Source of the DNA: a virus
IMG/VR virus record: IMGVR_UViG_3300036851_000490
Location: 1-36,105 of that record
Length of the DNA stretch: 36,105 bases
Strand: one strand, 5' to 3'
Positions 31,374-36,105 of this stretch are shown here, one piece after another; the stretch's first letter is position 1; each line of letters starts with the position of its first letter. The notes below the pieces were generated by a model. It made no database searches. It saw nothing but the letters and a program-made list of their open reading frames with translations, and was not told the origin of the DNA. The position numbers and the translations under genes were made by a program.

Positions 31374-31568
31374 ATGAGGATTGGCTGGGTCGTTGTATTC
31401 ATACTGACCCTGGTTCTATTCGCGATCCTGTTAAGTTCTCCAGTGAATCAGATCACCCAGACTCCCCAGTCTCACCCAGACTCAGCACGGACTCTGGAAT
31501 GCGTGGTCGTTGGAGGAGACGGAGGCGGCCACGAACAGCCCACAGAGACGGGTAGCCCTTGTCTCTAA
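31374..31568 (+). CDS. small membrane-anchored or secreted protein on the opposite strand
   Basis: A 64-residue protein on the plus strand inside a minus-strand block. ATG 31374 has AGGA eight bases before it. Residues 4-21 are a strong hydrophobic segment (GWVVVFILTLVLFAILL), followed by a polar, Thr/Gly-rich tail with two cysteines (C43, C63). It may be a membrane-anchored or exported moron-type gene acting on the host envelope, for example in superinfection exclusion. That role is a guess. It fills the only gap between two minus-strand genes. Confidence 0.55.
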   Translation: MRIGWVVVFILTLVLFAILLSSPVNQITQTPQSHPDSARTLECVVVGGDGGGHEQPTETGSPCL

Positions 31569-31578
31569 ACACGCGACG

Positions 31579-31863
31579 CTAGCGCTTCGGCTTCTTCTCC
31601 GCAGCTTTGGCCTTGGCCTTCTCCGCTATAGCCCTCCCCGGTGCCACGCCGGTTCTCGAAGCAGCCAGCTCGGACTTTCCGGGAGTTGCTCCACCGACTC
31701 TTGAAGCAGCTGAGGCCGAGCGGCCAGGGGAGGAACCAAGTGAAGACTTCTTCTTGGCCTTAGCGTTAGAGATCTTCGCCGCCCGTTCTTTGGACATTCC
31801 CTTCTCCCGCAGTGCCTCATAGACTTTCGGCCGGCGGATAGAGGCATACTTCTTACCAGGCAT
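31579..31863 (-). CDS. basic protein with conserved N-terminal 'SI..PKVYEALR' motif
   Basis: A 94-residue, very basic protein. Residues 1-35 (KKYASIRRPKVYEALREKGMS, then AAKISNA) match a small domain common in actinophages, which I believe is the DUF7218 group. The tail is a histone H1-like run of Lys, Ala, Ser and Gly (AEKAKAKAAEKKPKR). The tail suggests DNA binding. ATG 31863 lies directly after the upstream stop. Function not established. Confidence 0.65.
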   Translation of the reverse strand: MPGKKYASIRRPKVYEALREKGMSKERAAKISNAKAKKKSSLGSSPGRSASAASRVGGATPGKSELAASRTGVAPGRAIAEKAKAKAAEKKPKR

Positions 31864-32076
31864 TTACTTCCTCCCTAGATCTGGATACTTGCGATGGACC
31901 GCGGCTCTTACTCGAGCCTTCTCGGATGGAGAGCCGTGCTGAGCCACCCGAGCCAAAGCATTGCGGGCATGAACCTTGTCATGGATGGGATAGGAACCTG
32001 ACCCCGGCGCCTTACCTGGAATGGCAAACTGCTTCTTGGGCAATCTCTTGCGTGCCTTGGTAGTTAGTTCAGCCAC
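31864..32076 (-). CDS. small phage protein with 'FAIPG...YPIHDKVHARNALARV' motif
   Basis: A 70-residue basic protein. The motif KQFAIPGKAP, then YPIHDKVHARNALARVAQHG and VHRKYPDLG, recalls a small family found both alone and fused to phage prohead proteins (I think DUF6582). The GTG start abuts the upstream stop and is preceded by AGGAGGAGG, a very strong ribosome binding site, so it should be well expressed. Function unknown. Confidence 0.7.
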   Translation of the reverse strand: MAELTTKARKRLPKKQFAIPGKAPGSGSYPIHDKVHARNALARVAQHGSPSEKARVRAAVHRKYPDLGRK

Positions 32077-32235
32077 TCAATCCTCCTCCTGTACCTGATC
32101 AGCCGTGGAATTGGCGTAGAGCTCCATGTACACCATCTCCGGCTCCTGGCCGTTCTGGACCCGTTGCAAAGCAAGCAGAAGTTCCCAGCCGTTGATCGTC
32201 CACCAGCAGTCGTAAAAGCTCTTTTCTTCAGACAA
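32077..32235 (-). CDS. hypothetical small acidic protein
   Basis: A 52-residue protein found in the gap, from TTG 32235 to TGA 32077 (MSEEKSFYDCWWTINGWELLLALQ). A TAG two codons upstream rules out a longer form. It overlaps the small membrane protein by eight bases and abuts the next GTG, the packing usual in this genome. The acidic end (ADQVQEED) encodes the strong ribosome binding site of the following gene. No family. Confidence 0.5.
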   Translation of the reverse strand: MSEEKSFYDCWWTINGWELLLALQRVQNGQEPEMVYMELYANSTADQVQEED

Positions 32236-32365
32236 CGAAAGCTAGAGCGAGGAAGAACAACCCGAACGAGATAGTGTCAATCGGTCCGAGCCCCAAACCG
32301 AGAGCAGCGAGCAGAAACAAGACCGCGGCGATGATGGCGCAGATCTTGGAAGGGGTGATGGTCAA
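32228..32365 (-). CDS. small two-segment membrane protein
   Basis: A 45-residue protein found in the gap, from TTG 32365 (MTITPSKICAIIAAVLFLLAAL) to TGA 32228. Nearly the whole length is hydrophobic: a segment at about 8-26 and another at 32-45, separated by GPID. AAAGGA lies eight bases before the TTG. Small proteins of this form (TP.KI.AI.A...LL.....G...I...LG..FLAL) recur in actinophages, without known function. Confidence 0.6.
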   Translation of the reverse strand: MTITPSKICAIIAAVLFLLAALGLGLGPIDTISFGLFFLALAFVV

Positions 32366-32398
32366 CAGATCATCCTTTCTGGGGAATAGGATTAAGGA

Positions 32399-32578
32399 AT
32401 GAAGCTTGACCGTAGGTGGCGAGTTACCATCGGCCCAGATTGCGCGATGTGCGGACAGTCACTACCAAAGGAACACCTGGAACAATTGAGGGGCAGCCGT
32501 CTTCCTACTGAGATGATCTGGCCCGCGAGCCTTTGTAAAAGGTGCCGTGAACTTGAGCGTCAGGCAGTCAACCGCTGA
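32399..32578 (+). CDS. small zinc-finger-like protein on the opposite strand
   Basis: A 59-residue plus-strand protein found in the gap. ATG 32399 has AGGA seven bases upstream, and TGA ends at 32578. Two CxxC pairs (C15/C18 and C46/C49) suggest a zinc ribbon, and the protein is basic (MKLDRRWRVTIG... RCRELERQAVNR). It fits the space with no minus-strand gene and overlaps the regulator gene tail-to-tail by 19 bases. It starts 33 bases from a divergent minus-strand gene, leaving little room for promoters. It may be a small regulator. Confidence 0.5.
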   Translation: MKLDRRWRVTIGPDCAMCGQSLPKEHLEQLRGSRLPTEMIWPASLCKRCRELERQAVNR

Positions 32579-32961
32579 TTGCAGCGAGTGCACCGATCCT
32601 TCGTCGGATGCTTCACCCCACCGCACGAACAACGAATGAGTCCGTAGTCGGCAGGGAGCTTGCCGGGAGGAGGGAGACGGGGAAGGATCGGGTCCGGTTC
32701 AGAAAACCTCTGTTTCTGAGGAGCAATGGCCTCAGTTGGATTGGAATTCTTATGGAGCCAGTCCGTTAGAAGCGTACGTACAAGCTCTGAAATGGTCTGC
32801 GTACGTACGTCATCCGAGGTCTGTTTTTGGAGTGTTGTACGTACGGTTTCGAGAAGCTCAGAATCGATTCTCAGTTCAAATCTGCCCACTGATCTCCTTG
32901 AAAATGGGGTGGAAAACTCTGAGAGAAATGTGGGGGGCAAGACATTCCCTTCCACGCTCAC
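32560..32961 (-). CDS. ribbon-helix-helix-like regulator with C-terminal zinc ribbon
   Basis: A 133-residue protein. Residues 27-69 (RFELRIDSELLETVRTTLQ, then ISELVRTLLTDWL) have the pattern of a ribbon-helix-helix DNA-binding domain: a beta strand that inserts into the major groove and two helices. A Pro/Gln-rich linker leads to a zinc ribbon at C111, C113, C124 and C127. It is probably a transcription regulator. GTG start after a GGGTGGGG run. The upstream gap is AT-rich and non-coding. Three identical GTACGTAC palindromes lie inside the gene and may be its own binding sites (see finding). Confidence 0.6.
   Translation of the reverse strand: MSVEGNVLPPTFLSEFSTPFSRRSVGRFELRIDSELLETVRTTLQKQTSDDVRTQTISELVRTLLTDWLHKNSNPTEAIAPQKQRFSEPDPILPRLPPPGKLPADYGLIRCSCGGVKHPTKDRCTRCNQRLTA
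32774..32844. promoter_or_regulatory. three GTACGTAC palindromes inside the regulator gene
   Basis: Perfect 8-bp palindromes at 32774-32781, 32801-32808 and 32837-32844, spaced 27 and 36 bases start to start. Each encodes Val-Arg-Thr in the host gene, with the same GTA CGT AC codons every time, while other valines there use GTG or GTC. The identical choice suggests selection at the DNA level, for instance as operator or silencer sites. Confidence 0.4.
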
Positions 32962-33133
32962 CCCACCCTCGGCACATCCCCGGTCAAACAGTAATCAGTG
33001 AGAGATTTCTTCCATTTCCCTGCTGAGTTCCTGAGTTCTCAGGTGCATAAAGCCCTCTGCACTACCAGGTACCTGCATACCTATGTCTTAAGAGACCAAC
33101 TCAGGCACATTAGAGGCTTTCATAATTGATCTT

Positions 33134-33146
33134 ATGGAAGTTCCAT
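33134..33146. promoter_or_regulatory. perfect inverted repeat, operator candidate
   Basis: ATGGAA G TTCCAT, two 6-bp arms around a single base, in a non-coding region about 170 bases upstream of the ribbon-helix-helix gene. The size and symmetry suit a dimeric repressor site. No protein can be assigned. Confidence 0.35.
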
Positions 33147-33200
33147 GGTTCTAGGCGTGAATCTCACTATCAAATGGATAGATGGTACTGATTTAGTACT

Positions 33201-33226
33201 GGTTTACTCGGGGTAAACCTTTTTTT
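33201..33226 (+). terminator. rho-independent terminator reading on the plus strand
   Basis: A perfect 7-bp stem GGTTTAC / GTAAACC with loop TCGGG, followed by seven T. The T run is only on the plus strand, while the genes on both sides are on the minus strand. It must therefore stop a plus-strand transcript, perhaps one from the 32399-32578 gene crossing the regulator gene in antisense, or a short RNA from within the gap. Confidence 0.75.
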
Positions 33227-33311
33227 CTCTCCCGACCAATCACACATTACTCAGCCCAGGACTCAGCAACATCTCACCTGACATTCAAAACTGGAGTGAT
33301 TGCTTGTTAAC

Positions 33312-33503
33312 TCAGGCCCAGCGAGAGCGATAGAGACGTTCCCGAGCTGAGATCAGGAGATGTTCTGGTCTGTCTATGCCGTGACGATAGAAGAACTTGG
33401 AACACGTATCACAGCGGCCGAGGCGCCTTGCTGGAGATAATCCACACACTCGACAGACAGAGCGTCCGCGCCGGACAGTAATCAAAGTCCCCACGTTTGT
33501 CAA
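33312..33503 (-). CDS. small zinc-finger-like protein
   Basis: A 63-residue basic protein with CRVC at about 17-20 and CDTC at about 31-34 (CRVCGLSPARRLGRCDTC), followed by KFFYRHGIDRPEHLL. Short proteins of the form C..CG......G.C..C...RHG are frequent in actinophages and are probably zinc-binding, perhaps nucleic-acid-binding. TTG start with AGGA and GGAAA upstream. Last gene before the AT-rich gap. Confidence 0.6.
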   Translation of the reverse strand: MTNVGTLITVRRGRSVCRVCGLSPARRLGRCDTCSKFFYRHGIDRPEHLLISARERLYRSRWA

Positions 33504-33515
33504 GTATTTCCAGTC

Positions 33516-33974
33516 CTAGCCATACCCCTCTCCCCGTTCCTGTCTGCGCTGCTGGTAAGCCAGCTGGCGGTTGTGGTCCCTCCTCAGATATCCAGGAAGG
33601 GCCGGCGCCATATCGTCCGCCTCGTATCTCGACTCCTGGCTGTCTGTAGGCGTCCAGGTGCCTACCGCCTGCTCCATGAGGTGAATTGCTTTGTCCAGCC
33701 TCACATCAATGTTCTCGAGGATCCTGAACGCCTTGCGAGCCAGATCCCGCCTCTCATCTAAACCTGCCTGTTCGGTGGGTTTGTTGAGCTCCCCTCCGGT
33801 GATCCGCTGCCGGCTGCCTTGGGAGTTCAAATACAGGCCTGGGTAGGCCCATCGATAAGCCTCGCAGAAGACGGAGTACTTCTCTCTCCACCGCTTCGGC
33901 AAGCCGTTGTGGCGAGCTTCCATCCTTGAAGGGAGAAAGAGCCTTGTCTGCCTCTGGGGAAGTCGCTCTGTCAA
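33516..33974 (-). CDS. hypothetical protein
   Basis: A 152-residue charged protein, helical in its second half (LDERRDLARKAFRILENID, then LDKAIHLMEQAVG). The N-terminal third is Arg-rich and aromatic (RWREKYSVFCEAYRWAYPGL). The TTG start overlaps the upstream stop as TTGA. No family recognised. Position among small regulatory and nuclease genes suggests an early or accessory role. Confidence 0.55.
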   Translation of the reverse strand: MTERLPQRQTRLFLPSRMEARHNGLPKRWREKYSVFCEAYRWAYPGLYLNSQGSRQRITGGELNKPTEQAGLDERRDLARKAFRILENIDVRLDKAIHLMEQAVGTWTPTDSQESRYEADDMAPALPGYLRRDHNRQLAYQQRRQERGEGYG

Positions 33975-34165
33975 CTTGTCCCCTTGTCTACTTGCTTTTG
34001 CTGCTGATTAGCTTTTCGCAAAAGCTCCTCGCCTTCAGCAAGCGCTAGCTGCCGTCCTTCCGCTTCGGGGTACGGCTTAGGCCAGCCTCGGCGCGCAGAC
34101 CGCTCATTCCGCTCCCGCATCTTCTCCAAGCCTGCGCCATAAGGCCATTCCTGAAAATCACACAT
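33971..34165 (-). CDS. hypothetical small protein
   Basis: A 64-residue, strongly charged protein (GLEKMRERNERSARRGWPKPYPEAE, then a Gln/Lys-rich end). The ATG lies inside the last codons of the small membrane protein upstream. Joined to the next gene by a TTGA overlap. No motif recognised. Confidence 0.5.
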   Translation of the reverse strand: MCDFQEWPYGAGLEKMRERNERSARRGWPKPYPEAEGRQLALAEGEELLRKANQQQKQVDKGTS

Positions 34166-34325
34166 CAGGATTCCTCAAATATTTTCGCACTTCAGGGTGG
34201 CGATGAACGTACCAACGCTCCCACGTTCTTACGATCTGGTCATGAACCACAAACCCAGCTATCACGAGACTGAAAATGCTCAGCCAAAGCAATATCCAAG
34301 CTAGTGCTTCTACCCAAGGGCTCAC
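34158..34325 (-). CDS. small single-pass membrane protein
   Basis: A 55-residue protein found in the gap, from GTG 34325 (MSPWVEALAWILLWLSIFSLV) to TGA 34158. One transmembrane segment at about 6-27 is followed by a basic, aromatic tail (IVRTWERWYVHRHPEVRKYL) that should stay cytoplasmic. GGAAAGG lies seven bases before the GTG. It begins 14 bases after the WhiB-like gene and overlaps the next gene by eight bases. Function unknown; small anchored proteins next to regulators can act in superinfection exclusion, but this is only a suggestion. Confidence 0.6.
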   Translation of the reverse strand: MSPWVEALAWILLWLSIFSLVIAGFVVHDQIVRTWERWYVHRHPEVRKYLRNPDV

Positions 34326-34339
34326 TCAGCCACCTTTCC

Positions 34340-34651
34340 TCACGCCACCCTCTCCAGCACCTTCACGACCTTGGGATTCCCAGAGGTTCCCGAGCGGTAG
34401 AAATACGCCCCTCCCCAGATTCCCTCGCTCTTCGTCACTGCTCCATGATGACGGCAGCGGGCTAGAACTGGGCAGTGGGCGCAGAACTCCTCCACCGTCG
34501 TCACCAGCCGGGGATTTCGTCGGAGCTCTGGATATCTGTCGGTGGATTTCACGTCGGGGAAGAAGAGCCTGTCGGCAAGAGATGAGGGAAGACCCCTGCA
34601 TAGGGCTTGATCCATCCAGTCGGGGTAGTCGAGTTGAAGGAAGGGCCTCAC
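34340..34651 (-). CDS. WhiB-like iron-sulfur transcription regulator
   Basis: A 103-residue protein with all WhiB hallmarks: four cysteines (C18, C57, C60, C66; the last three as C-x2-C-x5-C) that bind a [4Fe-4S] cluster, and the turn GIWGG at 77-81. A Lys/Val-rich C-terminal end may contact DNA. WhiB proteins occur only in Actinobacteria and their phages. In mycobacteriophage TM4 the phage copy interferes with host WhiB2, cell division and superinfection. GTG start, overlapping the upstream TAG by one base. It probably reprograms host transcription through the primary sigma factor. Confidence 0.88.
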   Translation of the reverse strand: MRPFLQLDYPDWMDQALCRGLPSSLADRLFFPDVKSTDRYPELRRNPRLVTTVEEFCAHCPVLARCRHHGAVTKSEGIWGGAYFYRSGTSGNPKVVKVLERVA

Positions 34652-34875
34652 TACTGCTCCCGCCTTCTTGCAGCATCCAAAAGCGGTCCTATATGGAAGT
34701 GCTCCTGTTCCAGTTTGAGAGCGAGCGCTACCTTCTCACCCAACTCAATCTGCTCTTGCTCGGTACGGAATAGGTAGAAAGCCCTATTACCAGCGCCCTC
34801 CTTCCAAAAAGCACCAGGTAATGGCCCCCAACTGCCACCAAAGTGCAGGTTCCAGACCTTCGAGTACCGACCCAT
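34651..34875 (-). CDS. hypothetical protein
   Basis: A 74-residue protein. Residues 1-40 look beta-rich with many Gly and aromatic residues (KVWNLHFGGSWGPLPGAFW). Residues 40-74 are helical (EQEQIELGEKVALALKLEQ). The ATG directly follows the preceding TAA. The alpha/beta layout does not match a family I know. It is translated just ahead of the WhiB-like protein. Confidence 0.55.
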   Translation of the reverse strand: MGRYSKVWNLHFGGSWGPLPGAFWKEGAGNRAFYLFRTEQEQIELGEKVALALKLEQEHFHIGPLLDAARRREQ

Positions 34876-35097
34876 TTACCTTTCCTGGCCTTCGGACACA
34901 AGGCAAGTGGCACACGTTTCAATGACCGGCTGCGGCGCGACATCCTTTGGAATCCAGATTTTGTACTTCAGGCACCCGTCACAAATGACTTGGGTATGCG
35001 TCTTCGACATTCGCCGAGCCCAGTCCTGCCAAGCCATATAACCTTCCGGTGCTGGCGTGTGTTGATCCGCTCTTGAACAATTCTCTGAATCCTTCAT
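34876..35097 (-). CDS. small zinc-ribbon-like protein
   Basis: A 73-residue protein from ATG 35097, which overlaps the nuclease stop as TGATG. A TTG two codons upstream (35103) is an alternative. Two CxxC pairs (ICDGCLKYKIWIP and CATCL) about 24 residues apart suggest a zinc ribbon. Three further features are a Trp-rich N-terminal helix (MAWQDWARRM), a polar linker and a Glu/Arg end. Possibly nucleic-acid-binding; function unknown. Confidence 0.6.
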   Translation of the reverse strand: MKDSENCSRADQHTPAPEGYMAWQDWARRMSKTHTQVICDGCLKYKIWIPKDVAPQPVIETCATCLVSEGQER

Positions 35098-35486
35098 CAG
35101 CAAGGCACCCCCTCAACCTCGTCGAACATCTCCACCGGGGCATTCCTCAGCGCCGATTCCACCCGTCCGCTGGACCAATCGGCTGGCCGGAAGATGTAGG
35201 TCTCAACGCCGGGGCATTTCCGCAGAGCTTCGAGCCACTCTTCCTGCTCCATGGAGGTCCGGCCTTTGGCGGATTTCAGTTCAACGAAGAGAACCCTGCC
35301 TTGGCCTTTGGCATCCACCTTCACTAGGACCAAATCTGGGAAGCCAGGATCTCCTTGGATGTGAGTAGCAAAACTCCCGTCCGCGCGTCTGGCTGGACGG
35401 TCGTGGTGGCAGAGGAAACCGAGATAGCCTGCCAACGAAACAATGGCGTCTTGCAAACTACGCTCTGAGACTGAGATGAGAGTCAT
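35097..35486 (-). CDS. VRR-NUC-type nuclease
   Basis: A 129-residue PD-(D/E)xK nuclease. Motifs: GFPDLVLV with D51, VELKSAKG with E69 and K71, and SMEQEEWL with Q81, in the order and spacing of stand-alone phage VRR-NUC proteins. These often act as structure-specific or Holliday-junction nucleases in phage recombination and DNA clean-up. ATG start overlapping the methyltransferase stop as ATGA. It is followed by the zinc-ribbon gene. Confidence 0.8.
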   Translation of the reverse strand: MTLISVSERSLQDAIVSLAGYLGFLCHHDRPARRADGSFATHIQGDPGFPDLVLVKVDAKGQGRVLFVELKSAKGRTSMEQEEWLEALRKCPGVETYIFRPADWSSGRVESALRNAPVEMFDEVEGVPC

Positions 35487-35989
35487 GCCAACACCTTTGC
35501 ACTCGCAACTCGGCTCATTACTCCCGTACCTGGGAATAGGTCAACAACCTCGTCGCCTGGAACAAATCCGAGCAGGGTGAGAATCCAATCACAGAAGGCT
35601 TCGGGTTTAGCTCCTGTCAGACCTCTTTTCAGGGTGATTGAGCAGGACAGGTGGTCACGTCCTACAGGAGCGCCGTCTCTCGATCTATCCCGTCCCGGCT
35701 TGAAAAGCACCGGCTCCCACGTATAGGCAATACGCACGTTTTTCTTATAGGCAGCGAATGGTTTCACCCAGGCTGCAATTCGAGTACCAGCCGGAGCACT
35801 CGGCAGGATCGTTGCCAAGGACGTCGACGATAACGAGTAGGCCCATCCATCGTATTGACGGTCAAGCCGTTCCAGCAAACGGTTATGAGTCTCCAGTGAA
35901 TCGAAGGACGGAGCTTCCGGATGCTCAGGATAAAAATGAGAGCAGCCGAGATAAGGTGGGTCGGCATAAGCAAGCCGCAACGCGCTCAC
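35483..35989 (-). CDS. DNA methyltransferase (DPPY type), compact
   Basis: A 168-residue protein from GTG 35989, which gives a GTGA overlap with the upstream gene; GTG 35998 would add three residues. Catalytic motif IV is DPPY at 10-13 and the SAM-binding motif I is DLFPGTG at 150-156. The order IV before I is that of beta-class N6-adenine or N4-cytosine methyltransferases. It is short, with little room for a target-recognition domain. It may modify phage DNA to escape host restriction. The neighbour nuclease is not a recognisable restriction partner. Confidence 0.75.
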   Translation of the reverse strand: MSALRLAYADPPYLGCSHFYPEHPEAPSFDSLETHNRLLERLDRQYDGWAYSLSSTSLATILPSAPAGTRIAAWVKPFAAYKKNVRIAYTWEPVLFKPGRDRSRDGAPVGRDHLSCSITLKRGLTGAKPEAFCDWILTLLGFVPGDEVVDLFPGTGVMSRVASAKVLA

Positions 35990-36105
35990 CCCACCCACCG
36001 CCGAGGCACAATTTTCGTCAGTTCCTCGCTACGGCTCTCCAGAGTCAAATAAACCGCCCATCCAAGCAGTTCCAAAGCAAAAGCGTGCAGCACATCCCGA
36101 TTCTC
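35986..36105 (-). CDS. C-terminal part of a gene running off the window
   Basis: The minus frame is open from the window edge to a TGA at 35988-35986 that overlaps the methyltransferase start as GTGA. The 39 visible residues look helical (HAFALELLGWAVYLTLESRSEEL) and end in KIVPRRWVG. The coupling overlap and the sensible composition support a real gene. It cannot be assigned to a family. Confidence 0.55.
   Translation of the reverse strand, partial: ENRDVLHAFALELLGWAVYLTLESRSEELTKIVPRRWVG

Larger units (their letters stand above)
32962..33311. promoter_or_regulatory. AT-rich intergenic regulatory region
   Basis: 350 bases without a convincing gene, lower in GC than the rest. They hold a plus-strand terminator (33201-33226), a perfect inverted repeat ATGGAA-G-TTCCAT (33134-33146), a GTACT...AGTAC repeat just before the terminator, and five scattered CTCAG motifs (two as AACTCAGG at 33098 and 33309, two as ACTCAG at 33249 and 33261). 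I could not assign a -35/-10 pair with confidence. The likely content is operators and a promoter for the regulator gene and the late genes beyond. Confidence 0.45.

Noticed and set aside
35097-35989. restriction-modification system formed by nuclease and methyltransferase
   Set aside because: The VRR-NUC-like protein has the features of a structure-specific nuclease and no specificity domain is visible, so a functional pair is not supported.

Overview
The window is a stretch of bacteriophage genome, most likely from a phage of an actinobacterium. The main host clue is a WhiB-like iron-sulfur regulator (34340-34651), a family confined to Actinobacteria and their phages. The murein hydrolases and several small proteins also resemble actinophage types. 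No tape-measure protein, tail-tube/sheath pair or tail chaperone frameshift was found. The capsid looks like the N4-gp56 family, and large ejection-type proteins lie between portal and capsid, so a short-tailed (podovirus-like) virion is inferred. I saw no integrase, DNA polymerase, helicase or tRNA. The window is either part of a larger genome or a phage that leans heavily on its host.

Layout, left to right. (1) 1-2381, plus strand: eight small, tightly overlapping genes of mostly unknown function. Two belong to the ead/Ea22-like type and two are cysteine-rich. (2) 2389-5445, minus strand: lysis cassette with a lytic transglycosylase-like protein, a lysozyme-peptidase endolysin, a holin candidate and further small, mostly membrane-anchored proteins. 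A strong terminator at 5459-5488 separates it from the virion genes. (3) 5509-18477, minus: tail and fibre genes, a virion-modification cassette (glycosyltransferase, small Cys protein, FkbM-type methyltransferase), small head proteins, the major capsid protein and a scaffold candidate. (4) 18689-26802, minus: ejection or internal virion proteins, including a peptidoglycan-binding protein, an SLT-type murein hydrolase and a 1479-residue giant. (5) 26786-31325, minus: portal, terminase and a Gly/Thr/Ser-rich protein. (6) 31374-36105, mostly minus: small accessory genes, a ribbon-helix-helix regulator, the WhiB-like protein, a VRR-NUC-like nuclease and a DNA methyltransferase. Two short plus-strand genes (31374-31568, 32399-32578) interrupt this block. 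An AT-rich gap (32962-33311) carries a clear plus-strand terminator.

Minus-strand transcription appears to run from about 36 kb down to 2.4 kb, from regulatory and DNA-modifying genes through packaging, ejection, capsid, tail and lysis. It meets the plus-strand cluster head-on at 2381/2389. Gene overlaps of the type ATGA, GTGA and TTGA are very common, which indicates translational coupling. Three convincing reading frames (6361-8196, 15237-15554, 2130-2381) have no suitably placed ATG, GTG or TTG start and seem to begin at ATC or CTG. This is the most unusual genome-wide feature. Five small genes shorter than 60 codons were found by reading the gaps directly (26786-26956, 32077-32235, 32228-32365, 32399-32578, 34158-34325).
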